19,944 nucleotides of DNA from an uncultured Collinsella sp. (lineage in GTDB: Bacteria; Actinomycetota; Coriobacteriia; Coriobacteriales; Coriobacteriaceae). Where the stretch lies: positions 1 to 19,944 of the forward strand of contig CABVAO010000030.1 of the NCBI GenBank assembly GCA_902496335.1, given 5' to 3'. Positions 15,136 through 19,944 of the stretch are shown in pieces. The notes under the pieces were generated by a model. That model saw only the letters and a program-made list of their open reading frames with translations, was not told the origin of the DNA and made no database searches. A program made the position numbers and the translations under genes. Each line of letters opens with the position of its first letter. Positions within the stretch are counted from its first letter, which is position 1.

Positions 15136-15178
15136 GCCTTGCTGACAAGGCGCATGGCGATGTTGTTGCCGCGCGCCG
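15136..15178 (-). repeat. Two small hairpins in the glpK-upp gap
   Basis: The 123-bp gap holds CCTTG-CTGA-CAAGG at about 15136-15149 and a longer GGCGC/GCGCC pairing at about 15150-15178. Neither has a T-run. I see no confident promoter for upp here, so co-transcription with glpK is possible. Confidence 0.3.
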
Positions 15179-15223
15179 TGCATAAGTTTAACGGTTTGTT
15201 GTATCGAGCAGCCCATCGCAGCC

Positions 15224-16765
15224 CTACTGTGAGGTGCTGAGCGAGCGCCTGACTGCATCACGCCAGCCCGCAAGGTTTTGTTCGCGGCGCTCGGCGGACA
15301 TGTGGGGAAGGAAGGTCCTAACGATCTGGGCATTTTGCTCCAGCTCTTCCAGATCTTCCCAATAGCCGACGGCAAGACCCGCCAAGTACGCGGCACCGAT
15401 TGCCGTGGTCTCCACCGTCTCGCATTGCAGCACGGGGATATCCAGCAGGTCAGCCTGGAATTGCATGATGAACTCGTTGCGCGAGGCACCGCCATCGACA
15501 GACAGGCGCTCAATCGAAAGCCCCACGTCCTGCTCCATGGCGCGCAGCACGTCGTAGCTCTGATATGCCATGGATTCGCAGGCGGCACGTACAATGGTCG
15601 CACGGCTCGAGGCGCCGGTCAGACCGCACACGATACCGCGGGCATGCGGGTCCCACCAGGGAGCGCCCAGACCCGCAAAGGCGGGAACGAAGTAGCAGCC
15701 CTCATTGTCGTTGATCGAAGCGGCGAGTTGTGCCGACTCGCTCACACTCGAGATGATGCCGATGTTGTTGCGCAGCCAGTTCATGGTGGAACCGGCAGCA
15801 AAGATGGAGCCCTCGAGTGCATAGCTGATCTTGCCGTCCGCGGCGATACCGATCGTGGAGACCAGACCGTTCTTGGATTCGACGACCTCGTCGCCGGTGT
15901 TCATGAGCATAAAGCAACCCGTGCCATAGGTGTTTTTGGTCTGGCCGGGATGGAAGCAGCAGTGGCCGAACAGTGACGCCTGCTGATCGCCCGCCACGCC
16001 CATGATGGGCGGCATGTTGGTCATGATGTCGCTCGCGACGCGGCCGTAGTCGCCCGAGCTCCAACGAACCTCGGGCATCATGGAACGTGGAACGTCAAAG
16101 AGCGCCAGCAGGTCGTCGTCCCAATCGAGCGTATGGATATTAAAGAGCGCCGTGCGGCTGGCATTGGTGTAGTCGGTGGCAAAGACCTGACTGCCGGTGA
16201 GGTTGTAGATGAGCCAGGTATCGATGGTGCCGAACATGAGGTCGCCCGCCGCCGCGCTCTCACGCGCACCGTCGACGTTGTCGAGGATCCACTGCACCTT
16301 GGAAGCCGAGAAATACGGATCGAGCGTGAGTCCCGTACGGGAGCGCACCAGCTCTTCTGCGCCCCGCTCGACCAGCTCGTCGATCAGAGGTGCGGTGCGA
16401 CGGCATTGCCACACGATGGCGTTATAGATGGGTTGGCCGCTTATGCGGTCCCACACCACCGTGGTCTCGCGCTGGTTGGAGATACCGATGGCGGCGATGC
16501 GGTCAGAATGGATGCCGCTCTTAAACTGGACCTCCATCATCACGCCGATCTGGCTGGCAAGCACCTCCATGGGGTCTTGCTCTATCCAACCGGGACGCGG
16601 GAAGCTGGTTTTGACGCTACGACGTGCCTGCGCGACGATGCAGCCGTACTCGTCGACGATGGTCGCAAGTACCGAGGTGGTGCCGCAGTCGAGCGCCATG
16701 ATGTAGGAACCGCCAAAGTTAAACGAGGCATCTTCCATGCCCAGGCTGCCCAGATTCAACGACAT
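15224..16765 (-). CDS. glpK: Glycerol kinase
   Basis: FGGY-family kinase that phosphorylates glycerol to sn-glycerol 3-phosphate, the entry step for glycerol use and for lipid backbone supply. The 513-residue protein has the ATP-binding phosphate-1 loop LDCGTTS (25-31), the glycerol-site landmarks SNQRETTVVWD and the FGGY signature region MGVAGDQQASLFGH, followed by TKNTYGTGCF. The C-terminal nucleotide-binding half includes LSVDGGASRNEFIMQ. ATG 16765 has AAAGGTG 8 bases upstream; the roughly 18 residues before the kinase fold are longer than usual. The gene starts 13 bp after the tsaC-type gene, so they are likely co-transcribed. No glpF or glycerol 3-phosphate dehydrogenase lies nearby. Confidence 0.95.
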   Translation of the reverse strand: MSLNLGSLGMEDASFNFGGSYIMALDCGTTSVLATIVDEYGCIVAQARRSVKTSFPRPGWIEQDPMEVLASQIGVMMEVQFKSGIHSDRIAAIGISNQRETTVVWDRISGQPIYNAIVWQCRRTAPLIDELVERGAEELVRSRTGLTLDPYFSASKVQWILDNVDGARESAAAGDLMFGTIDTWLIYNLTGSQVFATDYTNASRTALFNIHTLDWDDDLLALFDVPRSMMPEVRWSSGDYGRVASDIMTNMPPIMGVAGDQQASLFGHCCFHPGQTKNTYGTGCFMLMNTGDEVVESKNGLVSTIGIAADGKISYALEGSIFAAGSTMNWLRNNIGIISSVSESAQLAASINDNEGCYFVPAFAGLGAPWWDPHARGIVCGLTGASSRATIVRAACESMAYQSYDVLRAMEQDVGLSIERLSVDGGASRNEFIMQFQADLLDIPVLQCETVETTAIGAAYLAGLAVGYWEDLEELEQNAQIVRTFLPHMSAERREQNLAGWRDAVRRSLSTSQ

Positions 16766-16778
16766 CGCTTACACCTTT

Positions 16779-17522
16779 CTATTGCATCGGGTCGGACAGG
16801 ACCCGTTCGATCTCTGATGCGGGAAGTGCGCCTTGGCGCAGGATCTGGAGCCCGCTGTGCTGGAACGACACGATGGTCGAGGCGTCGCGACACGGGGTCT
16901 CGCCGGCGTCGACGGCAACATCGACCCCCTCCAGGATGCGACCTTCGACGGCGGCAAAGCTTGCCGGCGAGGGCGCGCCGTGTGTGTTGGCGCTCGTGCA
17001 GGCAAGGGGACTGCCGCAGGCGCGGATGAGCGCTTGGACCACGGGAGAGGCCGAAGCGCGCAGGGCCACGGTGTCGTCGGCAGCACGCATAAAGGTCGGC
17101 ACGCAGGGGGCCGCCTTGACCACGATAGTCAGGGCTCCCGGCCAGCATCGTCGCGCAAGTACGCGGGCATCTTCCGGGATATCCACGCCATAGCGGTCGA
17201 GCGCCTCGACGCCATCGACCAGCCAGGCGACCGTTTGGGTGAGCTTGCGCTGCTTGAGGGTAAAGATGCGGCGGTAGCCAGTACCAAGCGCAGGGACCGC
17301 GGCGCCGTTAACGGTGGCATGCGGATCGCGCGGCCACAACAAGGATTCGCTTGTATCTTGGGGGACGGCATCGAAGAAGGCGTTGACTGCCACGGCGACA
17401 CCGTAGACGGTCTCGGTCGGGATCAAGACCAGGCCGCCGCGGCCGAGCACCTCGGCCGCGCGCTCGACGGCAAGCCGATGCGGCTCGCGCGTTCCCTTGT
17501 ATACCCGATAGACCGTCTGCAT
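16779..17522 (-). CDS. L-threonylcarbamoyladenylate synthase (TsaC/YrdC type)
   Basis: Makes threonylcarbamoyl-AMP from threonine, bicarbonate and ATP for the t6A modification at position 37 of ANN-decoding tRNAs. The 247-residue protein is a single YrdC domain without the C-terminal Sua5 domain. Landmarks are PTETVYG (35-41), the KQRK basic site (90-93), WPGALTIV (127-134), LRAS (154-157) and CTSAN (175-179). Between PTETVYG and the basic site there are about 45 residues, roughly 30 more than in the compact family members. ATG 17522 is preceded by AAGGGG about 11 bases upstream, a long spacing. It starts an apparent unit with glpK. YciO-like paralogues share the fold, so the t6A role is likely but not proven. 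Confidence 0.87.
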   Translation of the reverse strand: MQTVYRVYKGTREPHRLAVERAAEVLGRGGLVLIPTETVYGVAVAVNAFFDAVPQDTSESLLWPRDPHATVNGAAVPALGTGYRRIFTLKQRKLTQTVAWLVDGVEALDRYGVDIPEDARVLARRCWPGALTIVVKAAPCVPTFMRAADDTVALRASASPVVQALIRACGSPLACTSANTHGAPSPASFAAVEGRILEGVDVAVDAGETPCRDASTIVSFQHSGLQILRQGALPASEIERVLSDPMQ

Positions 17523-17540
17523 GTGTATGCCAGCCCCTTA

Positions 17541-17609
17541 CGCTCTGGTGCAAGTTTGTTTACTGAGGGGCATTCTCGCACGAAACATTCAACCTATTTG
17601 CCCAGAGCG
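17541..17609. repeat. Long-spaced inverted repeat in the tsaC leader
   Basis: CGCTCTGG-T-GCAA (17541-17553) is repeated inverted as TTGC-CCAGAGCG (17598-17609), with about 45 bp between. The left arm directly abuts the AAGGGG ribosome site of the tsaC-type gene. The same 8-bp core forms an inverted pair of opposite sense at 4532-4617. Confidence 0.45.
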
Positions 17610-17670
17610 CATGTTGGTTTGGTGAGCGGCTCTAGTAGTCGGTGAAAGTGAGGGGGTTAATTGAAGATTT

Positions 17671-17973
17671 TTAGCGCGCAAGCGTAACGGTACGATCGGG
17701 AAACTCGATGCTTGCAACCAGTTTTCCGCCGAGGCTCTCTGCGTACCTGCTCAGCGTGTCGAGCCTCATCGAACCCAACTCCCCACGCTCGAGCTCGGAT
17801 ACACGTTTTTGAGAAACGCCCATCAACTGGGCGACCGACGCCTGTGTTAGATCTTTTAACCTGCGAATCTGAGCAAGCTTATAGGCTTCGATACGATCGC
17901 GAGTCCTCTCCTGCTCGGCGGTAATGGAGTCGCGTGTTATCCCGCGAGATTCCATATACTCATGCAGTTCCAT
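17671..17973 (-). CDS. HigA/XRE-family antitoxin
   Basis: A 100-residue DNA-binding protein that would neutralise the toxin encoded just upstream and repress the pair. The XRE-type helix-turn-helix covers about 42-85, with LTQASVAQLMGVSQKRVSE and the following LERGELGSMRLDTL as the recognisable core; the N-terminal 40 residues are charged and probably the toxin-binding part. ATG 17973 overlaps the toxin stop by 14 nt and has AAGGAGG 9-10 bases upstream. Toxin-before-antitoxin order is typical of HigBA-type systems. The operator is probably the palindrome at 18365-18379. Confidence 0.85.
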   Translation of the reverse strand: MELHEYMESRGITRDSITAEQERTRDRIEAYKLAQIRRLKDLTQASVAQLMGVSQKRVSELERGELGSMRLDTLSRYAESLGGKLVASIEFPDRTVTLAR

Positions 17974-18355
17974 CTCGATCGAGCCTCCTTACGTGGCGAC
18001 GGTATATTTGCTCGGCCCTTGGAATGTTGATCGCATACCAACCGTTCCATTTTGCCCTTGACGATCCCGCTCGCGACTTATCACCCGCCAATAGCAATAC
18101 CGCCTGGCGCTTGGGGTCAAAGGCGAAGAGGATGCGAATCACCTGCCCACCACACGACGTCACTCTCAGCTCCTTTAAATGATGAAGCTTCGAGCCCTTT
18201 ACGCGGTCAACCAGCGGACGACCAAGGCTGGGACCTTCCTTCTCGAGCACCAAAAGGTCTGCATAAATCTGCTTCAGCGTAGCTTCATCCTGCTCATCAA
18301 GCCAAGGTTCAATGTAATCAAGCACGATACGGTACCGATGCAGCTGATTTGACAT
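17960..18355 (-). CDS. HigB-like toxin (phage Gp49-like, RelE superfamily)
   Basis: A 131-residue protein resembling the Gp49-like/DUF891 branch of RelE-fold toxins, which cleave mRNA on the ribosome in characterised members. Recognisable parts are LGRPLVDRVKGSKLHHLKELRV (shown as LGRPLVDRVKGS then KLHHLKELRV), the central VIRILFAFDPKRQAVLLLAG, and a basic C-terminal segment with KWNGWYAINIPRAEQIYRRH. ATG 18355 has a strong GAAGGAGAAAGG site. The gene has its own promoter candidate 15-42 bp upstream and lies 75 bp after prmC. Basic residues in the C-terminal third are candidates for RNA binding, but catalytic residues cannot be assigned with certainty by eye. Confidence 0.83.
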   Translation of the reverse strand: MSNQLHRYRIVLDYIEPWLDEQDEATLKQIYADLLVLEKEGPSLGRPLVDRVKGSKLHHLKELRVTSCGGQVIRILFAFDPKRQAVLLLAGDKSRAGSSRAKWNGWYAINIPRAEQIYRRHVRRLDRDGTA

Positions 18356-18364
18356 ACCTTTCTC

Positions 18365-18379
18365 CTTCTATAGTAGAAG
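18365..18379. promoter_or_regulatory. Palindromic operator candidate of the toxin-antitoxin pair
   Basis: CTTCTA and TAGAAG flank TAG as a perfect 6-bp inverted repeat overlapping the candidate -10. Such placement fits autorepression by the XRE antitoxin. Confidence 0.55.
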
Positions 18380-18397
18380 TTTTACGGTATATTGCAA
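18370..18397 (-). promoter_or_regulatory. Candidate promoter of the toxin-antitoxin operon
   Basis: On the minus strand TTGCAA (18392-18397) and TACTAT (18370-18375) are 16 bp apart, each with four of six consensus matches. The -10 lies inside the palindrome at 18365-18379. The leader to the toxin ATG would be short, about 8-10 nt, just containing the ribosome site. Confidence 0.5.
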
Positions 18398-18430
18398 GGA
18401 CAAACTTGCGCAAATGTCTATTTATTCAGC

Positions 18431-19681
18431 TTAAATACGCTGTTTGGGCTCGGTGACGATGGCTCGGACGATGCGGGGGCGATCGGTGAGGTCATGGACG
18501 ATACGCACGTCCGAGAGACCCGCCTGGCGGCAGAGCTCGGCGGCGGCGTCGAGGGCACCCTCGTAGAGCTCGCAGGCAAACAGGCCGCCGGCGCGCAGCA
18601 TGTAAGGCGCCGCATTGAGCAGGCGGCGGAAGATATCGAGGCCGTCGGCGCCGCCCTCAAGCGCCAGGTCGGGCTCGAAGTCCTTGACCTCGTGCGGCAG
18701 TGAGCGCATGACGTCGGTCGGAATGTAGGGCGGATTGGAGACAAGCACATCAAAGGTGCCCCACTCTTCGCGGGGAATGGAACTCACCAGGTTGGTGAGG
18801 CTAAAGGCGACCTCATCGGATGTGAGACCGAGCGCGTCGCGGTTTTTGGTGGCCAGATCGATAGCGCGCGGCTCGATATCGGTGGCGGTGCAGGTAACGT
18901 GGCCGCGGCGCTCCCAGGCAAGGGAGAGCGAGATGCAGCCCGTGCCACAGCCGACCTCGAGAACGCGGGCGATGCGGGGCTCGGCTGGGGCAGGCGAAGC
19001 GGCATCCTGAGCTGAAGCCGTCTCCTGGTCGGCACCCTCGATGGCGATGCCGTATTCGTCGAGCTCGGACTCGGCGGCTTCCGCGACTTCGGCTTCTGCT
19101 GCCTGCGCGGCGGCTTCCTCGGCCTCGCGGTCGGCCAGCTCCTCGGCATAGGCACGGCTGCCGAGCACGTCGCTACCCAGCGCAGCCTCATCGGCGGCCG
19201 TGAGGTTGGCGGCACGGCGCTCGGCCGTCGCGCGTTCGTCTGCCAGCGCGGCCTCGGCCTTGCGTGCCTCCTCGACCTCATCGTTCCAAGGCAGTTCAAC
19301 ACGCTGACGGGCAGCAACCTCGGGGCTCAGCACCTCGGCATCCAGATAATTGAGGACTTCCTCGACGAGCATCTCGGTTTCGGGGCGCGGAATGAGCACA
19401 CCGGGGGCGCACGCGACGTCGATCATGCGAAACTGCGTGCTGCCCGTGATGTATTGCAGCGGTTCACCTTTAGCGCGACGAACAACGGCCGCGTGCATGG
19501 TCTCGAGCTGGGCCGCGTTAAGCGTCTCGTCCATACGCATATATAGGTCAATGCGCGCCAGGCCCGTGGCGGCGCACAGCAGCCACTCGGCAGAAAGACG
19601 GGGGTGCTCCTCGCCGCGCTCGGCCAGGTACTCCTTGGTCCACTCGAGACAACGCTTGATGGTCCAGATCTCGTTTGCCAT
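18431..19681 (-). CDS. prmC: Peptide chain release factor N5-glutamine methyltransferase
   Basis: SAM-dependent enzyme that methylates the glutamine of the GGQ motif in release factors 1 and 2. The N-terminal helical domain (about 1-95) includes LQYITGSTQF and the family landmark LIPRPETEMLVE (96-107). The methyltransferase domain has SAM motif I VLEVGCGTG (240-248), an acidic motif TATDIEP, and the catalytic NPPY motif at 316-319 (VSNPPYIPTD). At 416 residues it is far longer than the usual 280; the excess is an Ala/Glu-rich, acidic, low-complexity insertion at about 114-236, placed exactly between the two domains. No frameshift is involved. ATG 19681 is chosen for its GGGAGGG site; the frame is open to 19756 without homology. 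The usual neighbour prfA is not in the window and may lie just beyond the right edge. Confidence 0.92.
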   Translation of the reverse strand: MANEIWTIKRCLEWTKEYLAERGEEHPRLSAEWLLCAATGLARIDLYMRMDETLNAAQLETMHAAVVRRAKGEPLQYITGSTQFRMIDVACAPGVLIPRPETEMLVEEVLNYLDAEVLSPEVAARQRVELPWNDEVEEARKAEAALADERATAERRAANLTAADEAALGSDVLGSRAYAEELADREAEEAAAQAAEAEVAEAAESELDEYGIAIEGADQETASAQDAASPAPAEPRIARVLEVGCGTGCISLSLAWERRGHVTCTATDIEPRAIDLATKNRDALGLTSDEVAFSLTNLVSSIPREEWGTFDVLVSNPPYIPTDVMRSLPHEVKDFEPDLALEGGADGLDIFRRLLNAAPYMLRAGGLFACELYEGALDAAAELCRQAGLSDVRIVHDLTDRPRIVRAIVTEPKQRI

Positions 19682-19714
19682 GGGGCCCTCCCCTCTTAAG
19701 CGCCGGGCGGCGCG

Positions 19715-19757
19715 CGAATGTCGGAGCAGATTGTAAGCGAGGCTAGCGCTTGGCAAG
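19715..19757 (-). promoter_or_regulatory. Weak candidate promoter of prmC
   Basis: On the minus strand TTGCCA (19752-19757) and TACAAT (19731-19736) each match consensus at five of six positions, but the 15-bp spacing is below optimum. A start near 19724 would give a leader of about 43 nt, which contains a GCGCCG/CGGCGC hairpin (19700-19713) beside the ribosome site. Confidence 0.3.
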
Positions 19758-19847
19758 GGGCGATTGAAGGCAATTATCGAGAATCAGCCCAGAATTTTGC
19801 ACCGGGCTCGCTCAAAGTGTTCATTCGCCGACGTCTAGATTTGCATT

Positions 19848-19918
19848 CGTCAAGCTTTTGGCAAGGTTGACCCAAAACTGACCAATATCTAACCAAGAAC
19901 TTGCCACATCGCTTGACG
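19848..19918. repeat. Interrupted inverted repeat upstream of prmC
   Basis: CGTCAAGC (19848-19855) and GCTTGACG (19911-19918) are perfect outer arms; inside them GGCAAG (19860-19865) and CTTGCC (19900-19905) form a second pair. The enclosed segment holds three 11-bp direct repeats. Confidence 0.5.
19866..19898 (+). promoter_or_regulatory. Three direct repeats with exact 11-bp period
   Basis: Three 11-bp units begin at 19866, 19877 and 19888 with heptamers GTTGACC, ACTGACC and TCTAACC followed by A-rich tetramers. A 7+4 layout with one unit per helical turn is the arrangement bound by OmpR/PhoB-family response regulators. The target gene could be prmC or something beyond the window. Confidence 0.45.
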
Positions 19919-19929
19919 CACGACCCATC

Positions 19930-19944
19930 AAAAATCGCCCCGCG
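19930..19944 (-). terminator. 3' half of an intrinsic terminator at window edge
   Basis: Read on the minus strand, the window opens with CGCGGGGCGA followed by TTTTT. It is the same arm-plus-T-run seen in the pepT terminator (TCGCCCCGT at 4441-4449). The other arm would lie to the right. It implies a minus-strand gene ending just outside the window. Confidence 0.55.

Overview
The window looks like a chromosomal segment of a fairly GC-rich actinobacterium, most likely a gut coriobacterium of the Collinsella type. This is an inference from protein flavour, base composition and gene content, not from a search. There are no rRNA or tRNA genes, no CRISPR array, and no transposase, integrase or phage structural genes. 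Nearly all genes are on the minus strand; pepT is the only clear plus-strand gene.

Layout from left to right. Bases 1-160 hold no gene I can support. Then comes a phosphohexomutase (161-1561, minus), followed by a two-gene minus-strand unit in which a DtxR/MntR-type metalloregulator (2622-3044) is followed 10 bp later by a homocysteine S-methyltransferase (1718-2611), closed by a hairpin terminator. Divergent from the regulator is pepT (3165-4412, plus); the shared intergenic region carries an 18-bp palindrome between two candidate promoters. Pairs of terminators at 4437-4665 separate pepT from the converging murA-LCP pair (murA 5915-7198, LCP-family cell wall ligase 4667-5902).

The centre is a complete F1Fo ATP synthase operon on the minus strand: atpI-like, atpB, atpE, atpF, atpH, atpA, atpG, atpD, atpC (14170 down to 7287), with gaps of a few bases or stop/start overlaps and a candidate promoter at 14233-14260. 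A strong hairpin with a T-run lies between atpC and murA and ends directly at the murA ribosome binding site, so cell wall synthesis genes may be fed by attenuated read-through from the ATP synthase operon.

Upstream lie upp (uracil salvage), glpK (glycerol kinase) and a TsaC/YrdC-type threonylcarbamoyl-AMP synthase; the last two are 13 bp apart. A type II toxin-antitoxin pair of the HigB/HigA kind (toxin first, 14-nt overlap) sits at 17671-18355 with its own promoter and a palindromic operator candidate. The last gene is prmC (release-factor glutamine methyltransferase), which carries an unusual Ala/Glu-rich insertion of about 120 residues between its substrate-recognition and methyltransferase domains. 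Beyond it is a regulatory-looking block: three direct repeats with an exact 11-bp period, flanked by a long inverted repeat, then half of an intrinsic terminator at the window edge.

Most of the content is ordinary housekeeping. The points most worth a second look are the PrmC insertion, the 11-bp-phased repeats upstream of it, the palindrome between the metalloregulator and pepT, and the atpC-murA terminator/leader.
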